DNA from: Myxococcales bacterium UBA1238
GTDB taxonomy: Bacteria; Myxococcota_A; Bradymonadia; UBA7976; UBA1532
DNA length: 12,160 bases
Assembly (NCBI GenBank): GCA_002309015.1
Contig: DBWM01000053.1
Location: forward strand, 48,975-61,134
Direction of reading: 5' to 3'
Shown piece by piece: positions 5,952 to 12,160 of this stretch. The first letter of the stretch is position 1. The number at the start of each line of letters is the position of its first letter. The position numbers and the translations under genes were made by a program. The notes beneath the pieces are model-generated. The model worked only from the letters and a program-made list of their open reading frames with translations. It had not been told where the DNA came from and searched no databases.

Positions 5952-8900
5952 ATGAAACGATCGTTGTGCTGGATTCAGGCAGGGCTCGCTTTGGCGCTCT
6001 TGAAGGGTTCTTTGGCGGGCGAAGGACTGCTTTTTGCAGAGGTCAAAGCGGCGCCGCCAGAAAACACCGTTTCTGAGGAGAAGATCGATCTCAGGGCTTA
6101 CCTCGCATCGGGCAGGGATGTGAACGCAAAGGACGAGGACGGGATGACGCTCCTGATGAAATCTGCCCTGACAGGCGCGGTGGAGGATGTGAAACTCCTT
6201 CTGAATGCCGGCGCAGAGGTCGATCTGAAGAACAAAAATGGCGTGACAGCGCTTCGGATTGCGGCGGATTTCCTCAATCTTTCGGTCATCGGGCAGCTGA
6301 TTTCTGCGGGGGCCGATGTCAATGCAGCAAATTTCCAGGGCGAGACGGCGCTTTTCGGCGCCGCAGCGGGTGGTTACGAGTTTGCAAAGAGCGGGAAGGC
6401 GACCCAAAAGGCTTTGCCCGTCGTCTCGGCGCTGATTTCGGCCAAGGCAGATGTCAATCACAGGTCAAACCGGGAGGACACGCCGCTGATCGTCGCTTCT
6501 CTCTCAAAGTCACCCGAGCGGGTTTCGATCATCGAGGCGCTGATTGCGGCTGGTGCAGATCCAAATGTTCAAAACAGGGCGGGTTTTTCACCCCTGATGA
6601 TGGCAGCGGCCGAAGGAAGTGAGGATGTCGTCTCGGCGCTCCTGAAGGCGGGGGCAAATGCGAGCTTCCGGGGCCGGCATCAAAACAATGCGCTCCATAC
6701 AGCGGCGCTGACGGGCCAGGCGAAGACCGCAAAGCTGCTGATCGAAGCCGGTGCGGATGTCAATGCGGTCGATCAAAACGGAGAAACACCGCTGATGACG
6801 GTGATCTCAAACGACGATCACGGGACCGAAGAGGATCGGATTCAAATCGTAAAGGCGCTGGTTGCCGCAAAAACGAATCTCGATTTTCAGGATGAGCAGG
6901 GCGAGTACGCGCTTTTGATCGCGGTGAAGACCCAACAAAAGGCGATTCAGAAGCTTCTGCTCGATGCGGGCGCAAACCCAAAGCTTAAAAATGAGCAGGG
7001 GGTGTCTGCGGAAGCGCTCCTGAATGGGGCCGAGGCTGAGAAAGCAGATGAGCCGCCGCCAAAGCTCGATCTGCCGGTCACAGAAGATGCTCAGGCGGAG
7101 ATCGAAAAGCTGATCGCTGCGGGCGCAGACATCAATGACGACCGCACGGGCAGCATGGGCGCCCTTCAAAGGGCCGCTTTTCGCGGAAACCTGAAGGGGG
7201 TGAAGGCTCTTTTGAAGGCCGGTCTGGATCCCAGACATCGTTTTATGATGCCTGCGCTCCATGCTGCGGCCGATGGCCTTCAATGGCCGATCTTAAAGGC
7301 TTTTATCGATGCGGGGGCCGACGTCAATCTGATCAACGCAGCGGGTGAAAACGCCCTCTTCAATGTGATCAGGGGCGGTCATGCGTTCCAAAACAGCGAT
7401 CACAAAAAGCCACCCCGGGTCAAAACGCTGCCGATCGTCAAAGGGCTCATCAAAGCGGGCATCGATGTCAATTATTCCTCTAAGTATGAAGGCTTTACGC
7501 CGATCATGGTGACCGCTTTGAGCCATTCGCCCGAGCGCGCGGCGATCGCAAAGGAACTGATCGCATCGGGCGCAAACGTGAACGCTCAAAACAAATCGGG
7601 TTATACGGCGCTGATCATGGCTGCGGGCGAGGGCAAAGAGGATGTTTTAAAGATCCTGATCAAGGCGGGCGCCGATGTGAACGCTCAGAGCCGGGGCGGA
7701 AAGAATGCGCTCCTTTTGGCCGCCTATATGGGGCGGACGAGCATCGTAAAGCTTCTGCTCAAAGCGGGTGCAAACCCCAATCTGGTCGATCAATATGGCG
7801 CATCCCCGCTCAATACGACGATGACGAGCAAAGAGGGCAGCGAAAAGGATCGGATTCAGATCGCAAAGGCCCTGATTGCGGCCAAAGCGGACGTCAATTT
7901 CCAGGATCAGGAGGGCGATTATGCGCTCCTTCTGGCGGTGAAGACCGGGCAGAAGGCGCTTCAAAAGTTTCTGACCGATGCGGGCGCCGATCCAAAACTT
8001 AAAAACAATCGGGGAGAGTCGGCCGAAGAGATTCAGCAAAAGATAAAGTCCGAAGAGAGGCCGCAGAGAAAGGAAGTTAAACCCTGGGAAGCAGATGATC
8101 CCGATGCGGAGGCGTTGCTCAAGGCCGCCTTTGAAGGTGATCTCAACGCGATCACTGCGGCGATTTCCAAAGGGACGCCGGTCGATGCGCGAAGCAAAGA
8201 GGGCGATCCGCTGCTCAAATCGCGCCATACGCCTTTGATGCTCGCTGCTGCAAGGGGCCATCTCGATGCGGTCAGGCTTCTTTTAAAGTCCGGTGCCGAT
8301 GTGAACGCCCGCGATTCTCACCAGGCGACCGCTTTGATGAGGCTTTCGGATTCGCATTTTGAGATTGCAAAGCTTTTGATCGAAGCCGGCGCCGATGTGA
8401 ACGCCAGAGATCACGAGGGGATGACCGCCCTCGAACTCTTCTGCATGTCGATGGGGAGCGCAAGGCTGGTTCAGATTCTTTTGGATGCGGGCGCAAACCC
8501 CAATGTCCACGACGATGCAATCGGCTGGTCGCCTTTGCGATATGCTGTGATGTTTGGAAATCTCGAGAGCGTGCGCGCTTTGATCGCAGCCGGGGCCGAT
8601 GTGAACATCAGAGTTCCGGCTCTGAGGAGAGAAGGAGAGGGAACGACGCCTCTGATTGCGGCCGCAAGCGACGGAAGATTTGAGATTGCAAAGCTTTTGA
8701 TCGAAGCAAAGGCCGATTTAAACATTGCAGATGATGACGGCTGGACGCCTTTGATGGTCGCTTTTCAAAGGCAGAACTGGGAGATGGCCCAATTTTTTAT
8801 CGATTCGGGCGCTGATCTCAACGCGAAGAACAAAAACGGCATGACGGTGCTGATGAACGCGATCTATGCGAGCTCACCTGACGGTCGGGCCATCTTCTAT

Positions 8901-9140
8901 AACGGCGCAGAGCTCTCCATGGCGATCATTCCAAAAGTCATCGATGTCAATGCCAGAAACAATCGGGGTGAGACCGCGCTGATGTTTGCGAGCGAGGAAG
9001 GCCTGCCCGATGTGACAAAGATGCTGATCGAATATGGAGCCGACGCCACTTTGAAAGATCACTCTGGAAAGACCGCTCTGATGAAAGCAAAGGACGATCA
9101 GATCCGGAGCATCTTTGAGTTCTACGGATTCAAAGAGTAA
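5952..9140 (+). CDS. Large exported ankyrin-repeat protein with duplicated eight-repeat module, 1062 residues
   Basis: A Sec signal (MKRSLCWIQAGLALALLKG, likely cut after S-L-A22) precedes roughly 27 ANK units in three blocks. Block 1 (about 43-357) and block 2 (about 382-694) share the same order: a half repeat, then eight repeats. Among the eight are one with a GG-plus-long-loop-plus-LPxV insertion, one containing SPER, one ending DRIQI-V/A-KAL-V/I-AAK, and a cap K-A-I/L-Q-K with SAE. They are offset by 338 residues (D295 and D633 are equivalent). Charged linkers (361-379 and 695-718) separate the blocks. Block 3 (719-1062) has nine or ten units of a different order, including one long non-canonical insertion (ASSPDGRAIFYNG), and ends in a KTALMKAK cap. 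No enzymatic domain is seen. It probably acts as a long extracytoplasmic binding solenoid. The gene at 9306 is a single-module paralogue. Confidence 0.92.
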   Translation: MKRSLCWIQAGLALALLKGSLAGEGLLFAEVKAAPPENTVSEEKIDLRAYLASGRDVNAKDEDGMTLLMKSALTGAVEDVKLLLNAGAEVDLKNKNGVTALRIAADFLNLSVIGQLISAGADVNAANFQGETALFGAAAGGYEFAKSGKATQKALPVVSALISAKADVNHRSNREDTPLIVASLSKSPERVSIIEALIAAGADPNVQNRAGFSPLMMAAAEGSEDVVSALLKAGANASFRGRHQNNALHTAALTGQAKTAKLLIEAGADVNAVDQNGETPLMTVISNDDHGTEEDRIQIVKALVAAKTNLDFQDEQGEYALLIAVKTQQKAIQKLLLDAGANPKLKNEQGVSAEALLNGAEAEKADEPPPKLDLPVTEDAQAEIEKLIAAGADINDDRTGSMGALQRAAFRGNLKGVKALLKAGLDPRHRFMMPALHAAADGLQWPILKAFIDAGADVNLINAAGENALFNVIRGGHAFQNSDHKKPPRVKTLPIVKGLIKAGIDVNYSSKYEGFTPIMVTALSHSPERAAIAKELIASGANVNAQNKSGYTALIMAAGEGKEDVLKILIKAGADVNAQSRGGKNALLLAAYMGRTSIVKLLLKAGANPNLVDQYGASPLNTTMTSKEGSEKDRIQIAKALIAAKADVNFQDQEGDYALLLAVKTGQKALQKFLTDAGADPKLKNNRGESAEEIQQKIKSEERPQRKEVKPWEADDPDAEALLKAAFEGDLNAITAAISKGTPVDARSKEGDPLLKSRHTPLMLAAARGHLDAVRLLLKSGADVNARDSHQATALMRLSDSHFEIAKLLIEAGADVNARDHEGMTALELFCMSMGSARLVQILLDAGANPNVHDDAIGWSPLRYAVMFGNLESVRALIAAGADVNIRVPALRREGEGTTPLIAAASDGRFEIAKLLIEAKADLNIADDDGWTPLMVAFQRQNWEMAQFFIDSGADLNAKNKNGMTVLMNAIYASSPDGRAIFYNGAELSMAIIPKVIDVNARNNRGETALMFASEEGLPDVTKMLIEYGADATLKDHSGKTALMKAKDDQIRSIFEFYGFKE
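6078..7022 (+). repeat. ANK supermodule, copy 1 (residues 43-357 of the 1062-residue protein)
   Basis: A half repeat plus eight ANK repeats. The third full repeat has the GG...LPVV loop (starting ALFGAAAGG), the seventh has EEDRIQIVK, and the last is QQKAIQKLLLDAGANPKLKN followed by the VSAEALL tail. Confidence 0.8.
7095..8033 (+). repeat. ANK supermodule, copy 2 (residues 382-694 of the 1062-residue protein)
   Basis: The same repeat order as copy 1. The loop repeat starts ALFNVIRGG and resumes at LPIV, the SPER repeat is conserved (SHSPERAAIAKEL), the seventh has EKDRIQIAK, and the cap is GQKALQKFLTDAGADPKLKN with an ESAEEI tail. Confidence 0.8.
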
Positions 9141-9237
9141 AGCTTCGGTGATCGAATAGCTCTCTGCAAAAAAAAGCGCTTTTCTGACTTTGCGCGACCC
9201 ATCCCTTGAAAAAACTATCATCTAACGCAAAAAAAAC

Positions 9238-9266
9238 TTGCAACGGCGCGCATGCCTCCTTATATG
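9238..9266 (+). promoter_or_regulatory. Candidate sigma70-type promoter for the ANK gene at 9306
   Basis: TTGCAA (9238-9243) and TATATG (9261-9266) are spaced exactly 17 bp, each matching 4 of 6 consensus bases. A 40-nt leader to the GTG at 9306 would result. The surrounding 165-bp gap is A-rich, and the same layout occurs before the paralogue at 5952. Confidence 0.45.
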
Positions 9267-9291
9267 TGAGCTTAGTTTGGGCGTCTTTTGT

Positions 9292-9297
9292 AAGGAG
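9292..9297 (+). promoter_or_regulatory. Ribosome binding site supporting the GTG start at 9306
   Basis: AAGGAG ends 8 nt before GTG 9306, the same spacing as at the paralogue's ATG. An in-frame TAG at 9300-9302 rules out any earlier start, and the next in-frame GTG (residue 13) has no SD. Confidence 0.8.
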
Positions 9298-9305
9298 TTT
9301 AGTCG

Positions 9306-10427
9306 GTGAGCTGCTTTTCCCAACTTCAAGCTGCATTTTTTGTGGCAATTTTTTGCTGCTTTACACTGCCATCCCTGAACAAAGCTTCGGCGCATCGGCT
9401 CGATCCCGATTTGGAGGTTCAAAAATGGATCCAGTCGGGCGCAGATTTAAATGCGATTCAGGAGACCGGGCTCACTTTTTTGATGCAGGCTGCGCAATGG
9501 GGGGCTCTTCAAGGCGTTCCGGCGCTGCTCAGGGCTGGGGCAGAGGTCAACCGCAGGGGCAAGGATGGCGAAACGGCGCTTCATATGGCCGCACTCTTCT
9601 TCCGTGAAAAGATCGTCGATCAGCTTTTGGCCGCAGGTGCCGAGGTCGATGCGCGGGATGCTCGCGGGTGGACGCCCTTGTTTGAGGCGGTCAGCGGAGG
9701 CGCCTATCTCACGTTCCATGGAGGAGAGATCACTTCCAATGAACCAGACGCTCTGCCCGTCGTTCAACGGCTTTTGAAAGCGGGCGCCGATGTCAACGCA
9801 AAGGATCGCAAGGACATCACGCCCATCGATCTCGCTGCGACCAGGAATTACCCAAAGATTGTGGAGGCTTTGCTTTCGGCGGGCGCTCAGGTGAACCGCC
9901 GAAATCAGCCTGGGTTTACGCCTTTGCTCATCGCAAGCCAATCTGATGAGAAGAGATGGGCCGATCATTCAGAGATGATTCAATCGATGCTGAAGCATGG
10001 TGCAAAGCCCAACGATGCCGATTCTTTTGGCAAAACGCCGCTGATGTGGGCCACCGTCAACGGTTATCCGGGCGGCGTGCAGGCGCTGATCAGGGCCGGC
10101 GCCGATGTCAGCGCGAAGGATCGGCATGAGAGCACGGCGCTCTCTCACGTTGTGGATTGCAAAGCGAGCGAAAAGCAATGCCTTGCGGTCGCAAAACAGC
10201 TGATCGATGCGGGGGCTGACGTTAACGCGCAGGACGGAGACGGCGATACGACGCTTTTGATGGCCGCAAAAAAGAAACAAAAGGCGCTGACCGATCTGCT
10301 GCTGCAGTCAAAGGCCGATCCTTCGGTTAAAAACAAGAAAGGCGAATCCGCAGAGCCCCTTTTAAAGCAGCTCAGAGAGACGTCGAGGCATCCCATGAAG
10401 CCTCGATATCGCGATGGATATAAGTAA
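9306..10427 (+). CDS. Exported ankyrin-repeat protein, single supermodule, 373 residues
   Basis: The GTG start at 9306 is fixed by the AAGGAG upstream and an in-frame stop just before it. The hydrophobic N terminus (9-24) ends with A27-S-A29 before His30, a good signal peptidase I site, though the n-region MSCFSQLQ lacks the usual Lys/Arg. Residues 37-353 form one half and eight full ANK repeats in the same order as both modules of the preceding protein. They include the PLFEAVSGG...LPVV loop repeat (124-153), the CLAVAKQLIDAGADVN repeat (292-307) and the terminal QKALTDLLLQSKADPSVKN with its GESAEPLL tail. One difference is that the long insertion (SDEKRWADHSEM) lies in the fifth full repeat instead of the fourth. 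A short basic tail ends the protein. It is probably a periplasmic or secreted binding scaffold, derived from or ancestral to the 5952 gene by duplication. The next gene starts 80 bp downstream. Confidence 0.92.
   Translation: MSCFSQLQAAFFVAIFCCFTLPSLNKASAHRLDPDLEVQKWIQSGADLNAIQETGLTFLMQAAQWGALQGVPALLRAGAEVNRRGKDGETALHMAALFFREKIVDQLLAAGAEVDARDARGWTPLFEAVSGGAYLTFHGGEITSNEPDALPVVQRLLKAGADVNAKDRKDITPIDLAATRNYPKIVEALLSAGAQVNRRNQPGFTPLLIASQSDEKRWADHSEMIQSMLKHGAKPNDADSFGKTPLMWATVNGYPGGVQALIRAGADVSAKDRHESTALSHVVDCKASEKQCLAVAKQLIDAGADVNAQDGDGDTTLLMAAKKKQKALTDLLLQSKADPSVKNKKGESAEPLLKQLRETSRHPMKPRYRDGYK
9414..10364 (+). repeat. ANK supermodule, copy 3 (whole mature 373-residue protein)
   Basis: A stand-alone copy of the half-plus-eight-repeat module found twice in the gene at 5952, with the same loop repeat and the same GESAE-type C-terminal cap. 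Confidence 0.78.
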
Positions 10428-10507
10428 CGGTTCCAAACCGGGAAGGGTATCATCCTGAAAACGGGTGGTGCGAGTGCATGAAACCTTGTCAATCAAAGGA
10501 GTTTTCC

Positions 10508-12160
10508 ATGAATCGTTCTCTTCAAATCCTGTTGATGGGCGCCCTGATCGGTGGCCCGGTGGCTTGTCAGAAGGCTGAAACACCCAAGACCGAGGCTCAG
10601 CCGGCAAGCGAGACAAAGACAGAGGTAAAAGCTGCAAAAGAGACGCCCAAGGCGGCTGATGGGCAGGCGCTTGTCAGGGCGGCCGTTTTTGGAAATCTGG
10701 ATGAGCTGAAAGCGCTCATTCAAAAGGGCGCCGATGTCAATGCTCCAAATGCCTTGGGACTTACGGCGCTGATGGCAGCTTCGTTTTTTGGACAGACCGA
10801 GACTGCGAAGGCGCTGCTTGAGGCTCAGGCCCATGTGAACGCCAAAGATGCTGAGGGCAACACGGCGCTGATCTATGCCTCCGCGTTAGGGCAGCTCAAA
10901 GTGATCGGGCAGTTGCTGAGTGCGGGCGCCGATGTCAACGCCACAAACGCTCAGGGTGAGAGCGCATTGGTGATGGCTGTGCGGGCAGGTGACGAGAAGG
11001 CGTTAAAAATGCTGATCGATGCGGGGGCAAATGTGAATGCAAAGGATCATTCGCAGCAGCCTGCGGTGATGATCGCCACAATACCCGAGCAAAACCTGCC
11101 GGTTTTAAAGTTGCTGATTGCAGCCAAGGCCGATGTCAATGCCACCGATGCGGACGGCTGGAATGCGGTGATGCGCGCAATCCGCTTTTTGCAGCTCGAT
11201 GCCGCAGCGCTCTTGCTTCAGGCAGGGGCAAAGACGGTGCCCAATCCGCCCAAAGACTGGGTTGAAGCGGCTCAGGAGTTCAATTTTGAAAAGCAAATGG
11301 CTCAGCTGAGCCAGGTTCATGGCGATCCTTCAGAGAAGGAAGCGCTCTCCCCGCTGTTTTTGGCCATCGATCGGGGAGATTTAAAGGCGGTAGAGGCGAG
11401 TCTCGAAAAAGCCGCAGCTGAGCTCGATTTCTCGGAGGATTCGGCGCTGATCCGCGCAGCGAACAACAGATTCCCGGCGGCCGTGATGGCGTTGGTTCTG
11501 AAGGGCAAAAAGACCGAAGAAGAGAAGGCAAAGGCGCAAAAGGAAGCCCTGAAGAACGCGATCTCAGGGCATCATGCCCTGGTGGTTCAGGCTTTGTTCG
11601 ATGCGGGCATGAAGATCTCCCCCAAAGAGGCGAGCGATCTGTTGATGCAGGCGGCGGGTGAAAGTCCGGCGGCGCTCGCTCTGCCGCTCATCCTTTCGGG
11701 CGCGGACGTCAACGCCAGGGATACGGATGGCGATCCGGTTTTGGAGATCGCATTGCGGGGCGGTCACGATCGGTCTTTGATCCTCAAGGCGCTCTTAGCT
11801 GCGGGGGCCGATGTGCATTTGCGGCTGGAGGACCAGCAAACATTGCTTTGGCCGGCCATTGAGGCGTTCACAAATCCGCAAAAGCAGTCTTATCTGCAGC
11901 TTTTGATCGCCTCAGGCCTGGATGTGAACGCAAAAGCCGGCGATGGCGAGACGGCGCTGATGCATGCGGCCCGCTATGACGCGATCGATGCGGCCAGGGC
12001 GCTCATCAAAGCGGGCGCCGACGTCAACGCAAAAGCCAGCGATGGGCAAACCGCGCTGATCCGGGCGGACTATGCTCAAAGCATGTTCAGGGAAGAAAAG
12101 CAGACTGCTCCAAACAACGCAGAAATGGTGGCCGCCCTGCTCGCCGCCGGTGCCGACGTC
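10508..12160 (+). CDS. Ankyrin-repeat lipoprotein, 3'-truncated by the window edge
   Basis: I translated 551 codons from ATG 10508 to the last base without a stop, so the gene continues past the window. AAAGGAG (10495-10501) lies 6 nt before the ATG. The signal MNRSLQILLMGALIGGPVAC has a lipobox-like P17-V18-A19-C20 (Pro at -3 is unusual), followed by a Lys/Glu/Thr/Ala tether (21-50). ANK block 1 (about 52-241) has six fairly regular units (LTALMAASFFG, NTALIYASALG, ESALVMAVRAG and so on). A middle segment (246-395) is degenerate, with only hints of repeat helices (SPLFLAIDRGD, DSALIRAANN) and a Lys/Glu-rich stretch (333-347). Regular units resume from about 397 (SGADVNARD) to the edge. The likely role is protein binding while anchored to a membrane; no enzyme motif is seen. 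It may be co-transcribed with the gene at 9306. Confidence 0.9.
   Translation, partial: MNRSLQILLMGALIGGPVACQKAETPKTEAQPASETKTEVKAAKETPKAADGQALVRAAVFGNLDELKALIQKGADVNAPNALGLTALMAASFFGQTETAKALLEAQAHVNAKDAEGNTALIYASALGQLKVIGQLLSAGADVNATNAQGESALVMAVRAGDEKALKMLIDAGANVNAKDHSQQPAVMIATIPEQNLPVLKLLIAAKADVNATDADGWNAVMRAIRFLQLDAAALLLQAGAKTVPNPPKDWVEAAQEFNFEKQMAQLSQVHGDPSEKEALSPLFLAIDRGDLKAVEASLEKAAAELDFSEDSALIRAANNRFPAAVMALVLKGKKTEEEKAKAQKEALKNAISGHHALVVQALFDAGMKISPKEASDLLMQAAGESPAALALPLILSGADVNARDTDGDPVLEIALRGGHDRSLILKALLAAGADVHLRLEDQQTLLWPAIEAFTNPQKQSYLQLLIASGLDVNAKAGDGETALMHAARYDAIDAARALIKAGADVNAKASDGQTALIRADYAQSMFREEKQTAPNNAEMVAALLAAGADV

Noticed and set aside
9172..9183. Palindrome AAAAGCGCTTTT after the 1062-residue gene
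   Set aside because: Perfect self-complementarity leaves no loop for a stable hairpin, and its core is only GCGC; not called as a terminator.
10428..10440. Hairpin CGGTT-CCA-AACCG after the 373-residue gene
   Set aside because: A 5-bp stem with no T-run; not a credible terminator.

Overview
The window is a cluster of exported ankyrin-repeat (ANK) genes with one serpin gene. It comes from a bacterium: there are no introns, genes are tightly packed, good Shine-Dalgarno sites (AAGGAG, GGAGG) precede most starts, and several genes encode Sec or lipoprotein signal peptides. Those signals and the lipobox cysteines suggest a Gram-negative cell. The gene content (long ANK arrays, a bacterial serpin, Ala/Pro/Lys/Glu-rich lipoprotein linkers) would fit a deltaproteobacterium-like or related predatory/aquatic lineage, but no taxonomic marker is present, so this is only an inference.

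Layout. At 1-740 lies the 3' part of an ANK gene whose start is outside the window. Twelve bases later a lipoprotein serpin begins (753-2177), ending in a probable intrinsic terminator that overlaps its stop codon. Next comes about 680 bp of non-coding DNA (2178-2856). It holds an array of imperfect palindromes with a 42-bp period (clear units 2297-2582, a decayed further unit to 2624) and, near its right end, a candidate promoter for a 349-residue exported ANK protein (2857-3906). A 605-residue exported ANK protein is encoded convergently on the minus strand (3938-5755). A divergent intergenic region separates it from three plus-strand ANK genes: a 1062-residue protein (5952-9140), a 373-residue protein (9306-10427), and an ANK lipoprotein open at the right edge (10508-12160, 551 codons without a stop).

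Relationships. The 1062-residue protein contains two copies of a module of one half plus eight ANK repeats (about 320 residues each), followed by an unrelated ANK block. The 373-residue protein next to it is a stand-alone third copy of the same module. The upstream regions of these two genes share matching blocks at matching spacings, so a gene-plus-promoter duplication is likely. All five ANK genes with a visible start, and the serpin, carry export signals, so the cluster appears to make a set of periplasmic or surface-attached binding scaffolds plus a membrane-anchored protease inhibitor. The targets cannot be read from the sequence. Immunity-type binding, envelope protection and adhesion are all possible.

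The most unusual non-coding feature is the 42-bp-period palindrome array: two unit types keep their pairing through changes in both arms, and the period equals four helical turns of B-DNA.
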